A DNA stretch of 64,000 nucleotides from JAXLRU01 sp046330935 (GTDB taxonomy: Bacteria > Actinomycetota > Actinomycetes > Actinomycetales > Kineosporiaceae). The position numbers and the translations under genes were made by a program. Location of the stretch: assembly GCA_046330935.1 (NCBI GenBank), contig JAXLRU010000002.1:1-64000 (forward strand). Reading direction: 5' to 3'. Positions within the stretch are counted from its first letter, which is position 1. Every line of letters begins with the position of its first letter. Below, piece by piece: positions 8,021-16,889 of this stretch. The notes below the pieces were generated by a model. It saw only the letters and a list, made by a program, of their open reading frames with translations, was not told the DNA's origin and searched no databases.

Positions 8021-11000
8021 TCAGCCCTTCTTCGGCGCCTTGACGATCACGAGGTCACCGGCGCTGGACGGCGCGTTGGCGCCGTCCCCGGCGAACCGAG
8101 CCTGCCAGGTGCCGCTGACGGTCTGCGGGAGCTGGACGCTGAACGACCCGTCGGCACCGGTGGTGACGGTGCGGGCGAGCCCCACGACGTCGCTGCCCTT
8201 GACCCGGAACTCGATCATCACCTTGGCGCCGCCGAAGCCCTTCATCGAGCTGTCGACGAGGTGCTTCAGCTGGCCCTTCACCTTCACCGTGGCACCGGGC
8301 CGCACGGGCTCGGGCGAGGCGTCGACCGTCATGGACGTCGCCGCGAGGACCTTGAGCGAGCCCACCTTCGCCGCGGGTTGCCGCGCCAGCAGCTTCGCCC
8401 CGTCGCAGGTCGTGCCCTGGGCGTAGAGGGTGTACCCGCCGGCGGCGGACTTGCCCGTGAGCTGGAACGTCGCCGTGAACGTGCCGCTGTCGGTGAGCGT
8501 GAGGGGGCGCGAGACGGTGCGCCCCTCCATGCCCTTGGCGAGCGGCACCGCCACGAGGGTGGCCCCCGACCGCAGGCACCACGACCCGCTGAGGGAGACG
8601 TTCACCCGGGTCGGCTTGCCCTTGACCAGCACGGCCGAGGGCGGGTCGACGACGGCGACGGGCGCGGGCGGCGTGAACTCGTGCGCCGCCTCGACGACCT
8701 CGTTGAACACGGGCTTGGCCTGCAGCTGCGCGTCGAACAGCAGCGGGGTGTTCAGGCGCGTGATCGGGAAGGTCGACAGCCAGGTGTTGTCGTCGGCCAG
8801 GCCCCACAGGGTGACCGAGTCGATGCCCTTGGCGTGCTTGAGCAGGGCGTCGAAGACGGTGCGGTACATCGCCTGCTGCCGGTCGAGGTTGTCCTGGGGG
8901 ATCGTCTCGAACACGGTGGTGTCGTCGTCGTAGACGCTGATGTCGAGCTCGGTGATCCGCTGCCGTACGCCGAGCGAGCGGAACATCGCCAGCGTGGGCT
9001 CCACCTGCGACGCGTCGTGGTCGAGGGTCAGGTGCATCTGGTGACCCACGCAGTCCAGCGGCACGCCCTCGGCGAGCAGCTGCTTGACCAGGGCCAGGTA
9101 CTTGGCCCGCTTGACCGGGAACGTGGTGTTGTAGTCGTTGATGCACAGCTTCGCGTTCGGGTCCGCCGCGTGCGCGGTGCGGAACGCCGTCCGGATGAAG
9201 TCGAGACCCGTGTACTGGTACCACTTGCTGTTCCGGTAGGTCTCGTCATCGGAGTCGGAGATCACCTCGTTCGCGGCGTCCCACGCGTAGATCTTGCCCT
9301 TGTAGCGGGTGACGATCTCGGTGGTGCGGGCCGCGAGCCGGTCGAGGACGATCTTCTTGCTGGCGGCGTTGACCGGCAGCGGCTTGCCCTCGTCGTCCTG
9401 GAACACCCAGTCGGGCATCTGCGAGTGCCACGCGAGCACGTGCCCGTACACGCCGACCTTGTTGGCCTGCGCCCACGCGACCAGCGCGTCGGCGTCGCCG
9501 TACGTCTTCGTGCCCTTGACCCGCTCGGTGGACTCCCACTTCATCTCGTTGCCCGGGGTCACCGAGTTGAAGTGCTTGGCCAGCAGCTTGCCGTGCTCGC
9601 CCACGAGCGTGGACGGCGACGTCGCGGCGCCCGTGCGCGGCCAGAAGTCCTTGAAGACGTCCTTCAGCGAGGGCAGATCCTCCTGGATCGGCTTGGCCGG
9701 CAGGTAGGTGATCAGCACGTCGTCGACGAAGAAGTCGGGCGTGCCGGGGGTCTCGACGTAGAGCTTCAGGAAGTCGACGTCGCTGGCGAGGGTGTAGCTG
9801 CCCTTCAGCTGCGTCCACCCGTCGGCGGTGACGGCTACCGGCGAGGAGACCCACTCGTAGGAGGGCGTGTCGTTCAGGCGGCGCTCCATGCTGATGTTCG
9901 CCGTCGTGGCCTCGGCGCCCGCGGCCAGCTTGACCCAGGCGCTGACCTGGTAGGTCTGGCCGAGCTTGACCTTGCCGAACAGGTCGAGGACCGGGGCGTT
10001 CCAGTTCTGGGTGCGGCCGCTGGTGAGCAGGCTGCGCGACCCCGTGTGGGCCGCGACGCCGGAGTTGGTGACGGTCTCGTCACCGCCGCGCTTGGCCCAG
10101 CCCTGCGTGGAGGCGTTCTCGAAGTCGTGCTTGACCAGCGTCTGGACGCCGTCGGTGCCCGGCTCGGTGGGGTCGGGCACCTCGGCGTCGAGGCCGAAGA
10201 AGGCCAGGACGTAGGCGCCCATGTCGGCCTTCGGCAGCTCGTGGCCCAGGCCCGCCACCGAGATCGCCTCGACGGGGGCCTCGACCGTGGACCTGCCGTA
10301 GCGGGTGCGGGTCCACGTGCCGTTGAGGGTCGTCGTGGCCGCCGGGGTGGCCGAGACGCCGAGCACGTTCGTCCACTGCTCGACGGACTCGCCGAGGTTC
10401 TCGTACGAGATCACGTCGTCGTCGACGCCGTGCCACAGCTGCACCCGCGGGCGGGGGCCCGTGTAGTCGGGGTTCGCGGCCCGGACCAGATCGCCCCACT
10501 CCTTGCCCGTCAGGTCGCGCTTGCCCTCGGCGCAGTCGGAGTTCCACAGGTTGGAGGCGGTGCCGGTGGCGAAGCAGCTGTGCGGGACGCCCATGAACGA
10601 GGTGCCCGCGGCGAACACGTCGGGGTAGTTGCCGAGCAGCACCTGCGTGAACATGGCGCCGCTGGAGGCGCCGACGGCGAACACCTTGCTCGAGTCGATC
10701 GTCCAGGTCTTCTTCGCGTAGTCGACCATCGACTTCACGCTCACCGGGTCGCTGCCGCCGTCGCGGGTCAGCGCCGCGGGGCTGGCCGAGTCGAAGCAGT
10801 GGCCCTCACGGGTCGCCTCGGGGAACACGATGATGAACCCGAGCCGGTCCGAGGCCGCCACGAGCGACCCGACACCGAAGTCGGCGCCGGTGTAGAAGGA
10901 CGCGGCCGAGCCGGTGCAGTAGTGCGAGGCGACGACGAGCGGGGCCTTCGCCTGCAGCTTCTCGGGCACGTGCACGTACATCCCCAGCTTCGAGGGGTTG

Positions 11001-12199
11001 TCGCCGAAGTCCTTCACCTGCACGAGGCCCTCGGGCAGGGGCGGCGGCGTGGTGCCGCCCTGGTAGACCATCGTGACGTCGTCCAGGTAGTAGCTGGACG
11101 TCTCACCTGCGGCCTCGACGTACACGGTCAGCCCGGTCGCGCCCGCGGGCGCGGTCCAGGTGCCGGTGAGCTTGGTCCAGCCGTCGGCGGTGACGTCGGC
11201 CTGGCCGCCGATCCACGAGTAGGAGTCGGTGCCGTCGACGGTGGCCTGCATGGTCATGCTCAGCTTGTCGCTGGTCGCGCCCTCGGGCAGCGTCGCCATC
11301 CGCACGTAGGAGGTGAAGGCGTACTTGCTGCCCGCGGTCACCTTGCCCATGAGGTCGAGTGCGGGGCCGTTCCAGTTGGCCGTGCGGCCGCTGGTGAGCA
11401 GGCTCTTCGTGCCGCCGTTGGCCTGGGCGTCGCTGGCCTCGAGCGTCACGGAGCCGCGGGGCGCCCAGCCCTGCGCCGTCCCGTCCTCGAAGTCGAACGA
11501 CAGGTTCTGCGCCGAGGAGCCACCGCCGCCCCCGCCGCCCGCGCCCTCGTGGGTGACGGTGACGTCGTCGAGCTGGAAGTCGGACACGTCGTCGGCGGTC
11601 TGGAAGTACAGCTGCAGGGCGCCCGGGGTGACCTCGGGCAGCGTGTAGGAGCGGCTGAGCTTGGTCCACCCGGTCGACGTGACCGGCACCTGGTAGGTGC
11701 CGCTGTTGAGGTACTCGTCGTCCTGCTTGACGGTCATCGAGACGGCACCCGAGGTGGCCGAGCCGTCCTCGGCCGGGGCCAGGCGCACCCAGCCGGTGAC
11801 CGTGTAGACGACGCCGGGCAGGGTGACCGCCGAGGCGAGATCGATCATCGGCGCGCCCCAGGCCGGGTCGCCGTCGGTGACGGCGAGGACCTTGCCGCCC
11901 CCGTGGGCGCTGTCGCTGTCGGCCGCCGCGACGGTGACGCCGGCGCCGAACCAGCCCTGCGTCGTGCCGTCCTCGAAGTCGCTGCTGAGGTCGGTGACGA
12001 CCGCGGGCGCGGTGGAGGTGGGGGACGGCGTGGGGCTCGGCGACGCGGACGGCGTCGCCGAGGGGGTCGGGGTGGGCGTGGCCGCCTGTGCGGTGCCGGC
12101 GAGCGCCGTCCCCGCGATCACGGCCAGCACCGAGGCCGTGGCGACCAGCGACAGGCCGCGCCTGCGCGACCTCGAGGGCAAGGGGAACCGTGTGCGCAT
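8021..12199 (-). CDS. Secreted multidomain acetyl/feruloyl esterase (CE1) - GH10 xylanase
   Basis: 1392-residue extracellular enzyme attacking decorated xylan. Order: signal peptide (1-38), TP/SP linker, CBM4/9/22-like modules (~70-205 and ~220-355), a CE1/PHB-depolymerase-type esterase (~365-620; GASSGAM, Ser512), a third CBM (~635-770), GH10 (~780-1110) and two Ig-like C-terminal domains. GH10 has the acid/base in WDAANEV (Glu978) and the nucleophile in ITELDIS (Glu1084). Start 12199 follows AGGAGCAACG; an upstream in-frame extension is Arg-rich and non-homologous. Pairing esterase and xylanase lets one protein remove side chains and cut the backbone. It stands alone between hairpins. Confidence 0.9.
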   Translation of the reverse strand: MRTRFPLPSRSRRRGLSLVATASVLAVIAGTALAGTAQAATPTPTPSATPSASPSPTPSPTSTAPAVVTDLSSDFEDGTTQGWFGAGVTVAAADSDSAHGGGKVLAVTDGDPAWGAPMIDLASAVTLPGVVYTVTGWVRLAPAEDGSATSGAVSMTVKQDDEYLNSGTYQVPVTSTGWTKLSRSYTLPEVTPGALQLYFQTADDVSDFQLDDVTVTHEGAGGGGGGGSSAQNLSFDFEDGTAQGWAPRGSVTLEASDAQANGGTKSLLTSGRTANWNGPALDLMGKVTAGSKYAFTSYVRMATLPEGATSDKLSMTMQATVDGTDSYSWIGGQADVTADGWTKLTGTWTAPAGATGLTVYVEAAGETSSYYLDDVTMVYQGGTTPPPLPEGLVQVKDFGDNPSKLGMYVHVPEKLQAKAPLVVASHYCTGSAASFYTGADFGVGSLVAASDRLGFIIVFPEATREGHCFDSASPAALTRDGGSDPVSVKSMVDYAKKTWTIDSSKVFAVGASSGAMFTQVLLGNYPDVFAAGTSFMGVPHSCFATGTASNLWNSDCAEGKRDLTGKEWGDLVRAANPDYTGPRPRVQLWHGVDDDVISYENLGESVEQWTNVLGVSATPAATTTLNGTWTRTRYGRSTVEAPVEAISVAGLGHELPKADMGAYVLAFFGLDAEVPDPTEPGTDGVQTLVKHDFENASTQGWAKRGGDETVTNSGVAAHTGSRSLLTSGRTQNWNAPVLDLFGKVKLGQTYQVSAWVKLAAGAEATTANISMERRLNDTPSYEWVSSPVAVTADGWTQLKGSYTLASDVDFLKLYVETPGTPDFFVDDVLITYLPAKPIQEDLPSLKDVFKDFWPRTGAATSPSTLVGEHGKLLAKHFNSVTPGNEMKWESTERVKGTKTYGDADALVAWAQANKVGVYGHVLAWHSQMPDWVFQDDEGKPLPVNAASKKIVLDRLAARTTEIVTRYKGKIYAWDAANEVISDSDDETYRNSKWYQYTGLDFIRTAFRTAHAADPNAKLCINDYNTTFPVKRAKYLALVKQLLAEGVPLDCVGHQMHLTLDHDASQVEPTLAMFRSLGVRQRITELDISVYDDDTTVFETIPQDNLDRQQAMYRTVFDALLKHAKGIDSVTLWGLADDNTWLSTFPITRLNTPLLFDAQLQAKPVFNEVVEAAHEFTPPAPVAVVDPPSAVLVKGKPTRVNVSLSGSWCLRSGATLVAVPLAKGMEGRTVSRPLTLTDSGTFTATFQLTGKSAAGGYTLYAQGTTCDGAKLLARQPAAKVGSLKVLAATSMTVDASPEPVRPGATVKVKGQLKHLVDSSMKGFGGAKVMIEFRVKGSDVVGLARTVTTGADGSFSVQLPQTVSGTWQARFAGDGANAPSSAGDLVIVKAPKKG

Positions 12200-12290
12200 C
12201 GTTGCTCCTGGGTTCGGCGCAGGCGCCCGCCGTCGGGCACTCACCGCCCCGGCACCTCGCGCGGCCGCGCGGTGTGCTCGTGGCGGGGGG

Positions 12291-12301
12291 AGCGTAACGC
12301 T
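12291..12301. promoter_or_regulatory. Short palindrome upstream of the xylanase gene
   Basis: AGCGTAACGCT is a perfect inverted repeat around one base, 92-102 bases upstream of the xylanase start and flanked by a local AT-richer patch (ttttctccg). Its position suits a LacI-family operator controlling a glycanase, but it does not match the well-known CebR box. Candidate only. Confidence 0.3.
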
Positions 12302-12537
12302 TTTCTCCGAAACTCGGCGGTGCTTCTTGCCGATCGTGACGCTCCCCTCGTCCGTGCTCTCGGCACGTGGATCGATGCAGGTCACGGGCTCATCCGCGCC
12401 CATCTCGCCGAGGCCGCCACCCCACCCGGGACAACGTTGACCGACCGTGGATCACCGACCGACGTTCAGTAAGGTTCGGAAAGTTCGTGCGGCTCCGATC
12501 GGTTGCCCCGAGGACGCGAGTGCGGCACGTTGCCGGG

Positions 12538-12730
12538 ATGGCTCGACTTCTGGACGCCGAGGAGATCACCCGGCAGCTCGCCGACCTGCCCGGGGTATCG
12601 CGCGAGGACGCCGTGACGCTGCGGCTCGCCGTCCGCGCGCCGTCGTTCGGCCCGCGAGGTCGCGGCCGAGGTCCTGGCCGAGGCCGACCGCCAGGGCGAC
12701 GACGGCTGCGCCTGCCCCCGCGAGGGCTGA
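12538..12730 (+). pseudogene. Frameshifted remnant resembling pterin-4a-carbinolamine dehydratase
   Basis: From the ATG at 12538 the frame gives MARLLDAEEITRQLADLPG, then VRAPSF, closely resembling the N-terminus of actinobacterial 4a-hydroxytetrahydrobiopterin dehydratases (LL....I...L..LPGW....L.R.VRAPSF). The frame then turns Arg/Gly-rich, while the +1 frame continues REVAAEVLAEADRQGDD and stops at 12730. About 60 residues are recoverable from a ~95-residue family, and the conserved HHP catalytic segment is absent. I read it as a decayed gene. The flanking stretch 12404-12537 shows no clear gene. Confidence 0.4.
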
Positions 12731-12733
12731 GCC

Positions 12734-13369
12734 TCAGCCCTCGCGGCGCCGCCTGGCAGCGCTCAGTTCCCAGTCGATCCGCCCGGCCGCGGTGAACCCC
12801 GCAAGCCCGAAGGCGAGGACGGCGGCGACGCCCACCAGCCACGGCGTCGCCGTGTCGGGACCCACCCGCTCGTCGACGACGTTCGCCACGGGATCGGCCG
12901 GGTCGTACCGCACCGTCAGCACGTCCAGTGGCTTCGGTCTGGTCCTCCAGGCGAAGCGCTCCACCTGGCCCTCCACCTCGCGGCCGTCGGTCAGCCGGAA
13001 GGCGACCGTCACGTAGTCCCCCCTGCGACCGAGGTCGTGCACCGCGATCACCTCACCGCGCGCGGGGACACCGCGTCGCTGCAGCGCCAGGACGTCCTGA
13101 GCACCGCCGAACGCGAAGAGGGCGAGGACGAGTGCCGTGATCGCGAGCACGGTGCCCACGGCCGCGTTGACGTCGAGCCATCGCCTCAGGCTCCGACCAC
13201 GACGACGAGCCTGTCCGCGCGGGGGCCGAGGCGCGAGCGGGCGAGGCACCGAGCCGTCCAGGGTGCGTGGCACCGGCCGACGAGAGGCGCCGGGGGCGCG
13301 CCCCGACGTCGGCCGGCGCGCGCGTCCGGTTCCTCGCCCGGACGGTCGGCGCCCTGACCCCCTCGCCAT
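12734..13369 (-). CDS. DUF3592-like membrane protein
   Basis: Up to 211 residues. A non-conserved Arg/Pro-rich N-terminus (1-65) precedes a TM helix (AAVGTVLAITALVLALFAFGG). The middle domain is typical of DUF3592: RRGVPARGEVIAVH...YVTVAFRLTDGREVEGQVERF, then DVLTVRYDPADP. A second TM helix (WLVGVAAVLAFGLAGFTAAG) follows, with a short basic tail. The start is uncertain: ATG 13369 has a purine-rich upstream, but internal GTG codons would drop most of the basic leader. It lies just downstream of purL, separated by a strong palindrome, so it is probably transcribed separately. Function unknown. Confidence 0.65.
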   Translation of the reverse strand: MARGSGRRPSGRGTGRARRPTSGRAPGASRRPVPRTLDGSVPRPLAPRPPRGQARRRGRSLRRWLDVNAAVGTVLAITALVLALFAFGGAQDVLALQRRGVPARGEVIAVHDLGRRGDYVTVAFRLTDGREVEGQVERFAWRTRPKPLDVLTVRYDPADPVANVVDERVGPDTATPWLVGVAAVLAFGLAGFTAAGRIDWELSAARRRREG

Positions 13370-13392
13370 CGGCCTCGCCCCTCAGCCCTTCT

Positions 13393-13434
13393 CTTTCCGG
13401 GTTTTGTCACGCCGGCGTGACAAGACCCGGAAAG
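13393..13434. terminator. 42-bp near-perfect palindrome after purL
   Basis: CTTTCCGGGTTTTGTCACGCC is followed without a loop by GGCGTGACAAGACCCGGAAAG: 21-bp arms with one G:T-compatible mismatch. It lies 31 bases past the purL stop. It could act as a terminator. The loop-free centre TCACGCCGGCGTGA could also be a protein-binding site. Confidence 0.6.
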
Positions 13435-13465
13435 ACGAAGGCTCTCCAGCCAGCACGACCGAGGC

Positions 13466-15832
13466 TCAGGCGCCGAACACCGACGGCAGCAGGCCCTCGT
13501 GCGCCGCGCGCAGCTCGCCCAGCTCGACGTCGAACTGCCCCGCCACCGACAGCACCGGCGCCGCGGTCGTCGTCCCGATCGTGACCGCCGGCACGCCCTC
13601 GCCCGCCGCCAGCGCGAGCAGGCGCGCCTCCTGCTCAGGGGCGACGGCCACGACGACGCGGGCCGTCGACTCGCTGAACAGCGCGACGAACGCGTCGACG
13701 CCGTCCCGCGCGGAGACGGCGTCCAGCGACACCGACGCGCCCACGCCGTAGCGCAGGCACCCCTCGACGAGCGCCTGCGCGAGCCCACCGTCGGACAGGT
13801 CGTGGGCCGCGGCGGCCACGCCCTCGGTCGATGCGGCGACGAGCACGCGGCCCAGGGCCATCTCGGCGTCGAGGTCGCACACCGGGGGCTTGCCGCCCAG
13901 GTGGCCGTGCGTCACCCACGCCCACTCCGAGCCGGCCAGCTCCTCGCGGGTCGCGCCCAGCAGCACCAGCGACAGGCCCTCGGCCTTCCAGCCCGACGGC
14001 GTGCGGCGCACCACGTCGTCCATCACGCCCAGGACGGCGACCAGCGGCGTCGGGTGGATCGCCGTCGTCCCGGTCTGGTTGTAGAAGGACACGTTGCCGC
14101 CCGTCACGGGGATGCCCATGTCCTTGCAGGCGTCCGCGAGGCCGGTCACCGACTGCACGAACTGCCACATCGCCGACGGGTCCTCGGGCGAGCCGAAGTT
14201 CAGGCAGTCCGACACCGCAGCCGGGCGGGCCCCCGCCGTCGCGACGTTGCGGTACGCCTCGGCCAGCGCCAGGCGCGCGCCCTCGTACGGGTCGAGCGCG
14301 GCGAAGCGCGAGTTGCAGTCGGCCGCGAGCGCCACGCCGAGCCCGCTGGACTCGTCGATGCGCAGCACCCCCGCGTCGTCCGGCTGCGCCAGCGCCGTGT
14401 TGCCCATGACGTACCGGTCGTACTGGTCGGTCACCCAGGCGCGGGAGGCGAGGTTCGGCGAGGCGACCAGCGACAGCAGGGTCGCGCGCAGCTCCTCCCC
14501 CGACGCGGGGCGGGCCAGCAGCTCGGGGGTGTCGGACTGCCGCGCGTCGAGCCACTCGGGCCGCGCGTACGGGCGGTCGTAGACGGGCCCCTCGTGCGCC
14601 ACCGTGCGCGGCGGGACGTCCACGATCACCTGGTCGTCCCACAGCACGACGAGCCGGCCGGTGTCGGTGACCTCGCCGACGACCGTCGCCTCGACGTCCC
14701 ACTTCGTGGTGATCGTGAGGAACGTCTGCAGGTCGTCGGGCGCGACGACCGCCATCATCCGCTCCTGCGACTCGCTCATCAGGATCTCTTCGGGGCGCAG
14801 CGACGGGTCGCGCAGCGGCACCCGGTCGAGGTGGGCCACCATGCCGCCGTCGCCGTTGCTGGCCAGCTCGCTGAACGCGCACGACAGGCCCGCCGCTCCG
14901 AGGTCCTGGATGCCGGCGACGATGCCCGCCGCGAACAGCTCCAGGCAGCACTCGATGAGCACCTTCTCCTGGAACGGGTCGCCCACCTGCACCGCGGGGC
15001 GCTTGGTGGGGCCGCCGTCCTCGAACGTCTCGCTCGCCAGGATCGACGCGCCGCCGATGCCGTCGCCACCCGTGCGGGCGCCGAAGAGGATCACGAGGTT
15101 GCCCAGGCCGGAGGCGTTGGCGAGGTGGATGTCCTCGCGGCGCAGCTTGCCCACGCACAGAGCGTTGACCAGGGGGTTTCCCTGGTAGCAGGGGTCGAAG
15201 ACGACCTCGCCGCCCACGTTGGGCAGGCCGAGGCAGTTGCCGTAGCCGCCGACGCCGGCCACGACGCCGGGGACGACGCGCGCGGTGTCGGGGTGGTCGA
15301 TCGCGCCGAAGCGCAGGCTGTCCATGACGCCGATCGGCCGCGCGCCCATCGAGATGATGTCGCGCACGATGCCGCCGACCCCGGTGGCCGCGCCCTGGTA
15401 GGGCTCGACGTAGCTCGGGTGGTTGTGCGACTCGACCTTGAACGTGACCGCCCAGCCGTCGCCGACGTCGACGACGCCCGCGTTCTCGCCGATCCCCACC
15501 AACAGGTTCGCGCGCATCTGCTCCGTGGTCTTCTCACCGAACTGACGCAGGTGCACCTTGCTCGACTTGTACGAGCAGTGCTCGGACCACATCACCGAGT
15601 ACATGGCCAGCTCGGCGCCGGTGGGGCGGCGGCCGAGGATCTCGCGGATGCGCAGGTACTCGTCCTCCTTGAGGCCGAGCTCCTTCCACGGCTGCGGGGC
15701 CTCGGGCGTGCGCATCGCGTGGTCGACGGTGTCCTTGACCCGCACCGTCGATGCGCCCGCCACCGGCAGGCCGACGTCGTCCAGCGCCGCGTCGGTGTCG
15801 ATGCCGTAGGTGTTGACGCTGTCGCTGGTCAC
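13466..15832 (-). CDS. purL: Phosphoribosylformylglycinamidine synthase, large subunit
   Basis: 788-residue PurL, small-type (bacterial/Gram-positive) FGAM synthase subunit. It converts FGAR to FGAM with ATP and ammonia supplied by PurQ, in de novo purine synthesis (cytosol). Seen: the N-terminal MYSVMWSEHCSYKSSK signature, FKVESHNHPSYVEPYQGAATG, GNCLGLPNVGGE, FGARTGGDGIGGASILASE, QDLGAAGLSCAFSE, and later DCLNFGSPED and PVTGGNVSFYNQT. Length and domain content are normal. It overlaps purQ by 4 bases (ATGA), so the two are translationally coupled. The usual third partner, purS, lies 4.3 kb upstream. Confidence 0.97.
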   Translation of the reverse strand: MTSDSVNTYGIDTDAALDDVGLPVAGASTVRVKDTVDHAMRTPEAPQPWKELGLKEDEYLRIREILGRRPTGAELAMYSVMWSEHCSYKSSKVHLRQFGEKTTEQMRANLLVGIGENAGVVDVGDGWAVTFKVESHNHPSYVEPYQGAATGVGGIVRDIISMGARPIGVMDSLRFGAIDHPDTARVVPGVVAGVGGYGNCLGLPNVGGEVVFDPCYQGNPLVNALCVGKLRREDIHLANASGLGNLVILFGARTGGDGIGGASILASETFEDGGPTKRPAVQVGDPFQEKVLIECCLELFAAGIVAGIQDLGAAGLSCAFSELASNGDGGMVAHLDRVPLRDPSLRPEEILMSESQERMMAVVAPDDLQTFLTITTKWDVEATVVGEVTDTGRLVVLWDDQVIVDVPPRTVAHEGPVYDRPYARPEWLDARQSDTPELLARPASGEELRATLLSLVASPNLASRAWVTDQYDRYVMGNTALAQPDDAGVLRIDESSGLGVALAADCNSRFAALDPYEGARLALAEAYRNVATAGARPAAVSDCLNFGSPEDPSAMWQFVQSVTGLADACKDMGIPVTGGNVSFYNQTGTTAIHPTPLVAVLGVMDDVVRRTPSGWKAEGLSLVLLGATREELAGSEWAWVTHGHLGGKPPVCDLDAEMALGRVLVAASTEGVAAAAHDLSDGGLAQALVEGCLRYGVGASVSLDAVSARDGVDAFVALFSESTARVVVAVAPEQEARLLALAAGEGVPAVTIGTTTAAPVLSVAGQFDVELGELRAAHEGLLPSVFGA

Positions 15833-16542
15833 GCGAGGGCCCCTTCGAGCACGGAGGTGAAGAACCGCAGGCCGTCGGTCGAGGTGCCCTCGACGCCGAC
15901 GGGGAGGTCGGGACCGAACAGCGCCTCCACGGCGTGCTCGGGGTGCGGCATCAGGCCCACGACGTTGCCCGCGCGGTTGCTGATGCCGGCGATGTCGCGG
16001 TACGAGCCGTTCGGGTTGCCTTCGAGGTAGCGGAAGACGACCTGGCCCTCGCCCTCGAGGCGGTCCAGCGTCGGCTCGTCGGCCACGAACCCGCCCTCGC
16101 CGTTCTTCAACGGGATGACGATCTCCTCGCCGTCACCGTAGGCGCGGGTCCAGGCCGTCGAGGCGTTCTCGACGCGCAGCCGCTGGTTGGTGCAGACGAA
16201 CTTGCGGTGGTCGTTGCGGATCAACGCCCCCGGCAGCAGGTGCGACTCGCACAGCACCTGGAACCCGTTGCAGATGCCGAGGACCGGCAGCCCGGGGGAC
16301 GCCGCGTCGGCCGGCCCGGCGAGGCGGATGATCTCGCTCATCACCGGCGCGAACCGGGCGATCGCGCCGCAGCGCAGGTAGTCGCCGTAGGAGAACCCGC
16401 CGGGCAGGACCACCGCGTCGACGCCGTGCAGCGACTCGTCCGCGTGCCACAGCGCGACGGCCTCGCCACCCGCGATGCGGACGGCGCGAGCGGCGTCCTT
16501 GTCGTCCAGCGTGCCGGGGAAGGTGACGACTCCGACTCTCAC
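15829..16542 (-). CDS. purQ: Phosphoribosylformylglycinamidine synthase, glutaminase subunit
   Basis: 237-residue class I glutamine amidotransferase that feeds ammonia to PurL. Seen: VGVVTFPGTLDDKDA start, PGGFSYGDYLRCGAIA (oxyanion region), the nucleophile Cys in VLGICNGFQVLCE, and the His/Glu pair in GLMPHPEHAVE. The GTG at 16542 is chosen because homology begins there and GAGG lies five bases upstream; the longer in-frame extension is non-homologous. Its stop overlaps the purL start. A TAGGCT box ~36 bases upstream suggests its own promoter, consistent with separation from purS. Confidence 0.97.
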   Translation of the reverse strand: MRVGVVTFPGTLDDKDAARAVRIAGGEAVALWHADESLHGVDAVVLPGGFSYGDYLRCGAIARFAPVMSEIIRLAGPADAASPGLPVLGICNGFQVLCESHLLPGALIRNDHRKFVCTNQRLRVENASTAWTRAYGDGEEIVIPLKNGEGGFVADEPTLDRLEGEGQVVFRYLEGNPNGSYRDIAGISNRAGNVVGLMPHPEHAVEALFGPDLPVGVEGTSTDGLRFFTSVLEGALA

Positions 16543-16889
16543 AGGTACCTCACGTCCGTCCGTCTCGACCTGGCGCCAGCCTACCGAGCCCCGGCGCGCC
16601 GTCCGTCCGGCGTCCGTCGAGCTCCTGTCCCCTCCCCCGCGGCGTCGCGGGCCGCCGAACGGGTGACGGGCACTGCCCCATCGCCCCCACGGCGGGTCGC
16701 CGCACGCCGATCGGGGGCTGCGGGACTGCTGCGGTCGGGTGAAGTGTGCGCCAGGAGGTGTACCTGCACAGCTGCAGGTCAAGGGCATCGGTGCCACGGA
16801 CGATGTTCTGGTTGTCGCCGCAAGGACCCGCGGTGATCGAGGCCCCGTCCCCCCGGGCGAGGCCGCGACACTGATCGATGGGAGTCGTC
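16543..16889. other. Divergent intergenic region purQ / TasA-like gene
   Basis: 347 bases without a supported gene. It holds the purQL promoter box near 16580 and, on the plus strand, a perfect hairpin ACCTGCA-cagc-TGCAGGT (about 16762-16779) in the probable leader of the TasA-like gene. I see no match to a riboswitch class I can recognise. Confidence 0.5.
16578..16583 (-). promoter_or_regulatory. -10 box (TAGGCT) of purQL
   Basis: Minus-strand TAGGCT, a common actinobacterial housekeeping -10 hexamer, ~36 bases before the purQ start. The -35 region is weak. The same hexamer precedes purS and purD. Confidence 0.5.

Noticed and set aside
7832..12472. 1546-residue plus-strand ORF opposite the xylanase
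   Set aside because: Shadow of the real minus-strand gene: low-complexity Arg/Gly/Val/His composition and no domains.
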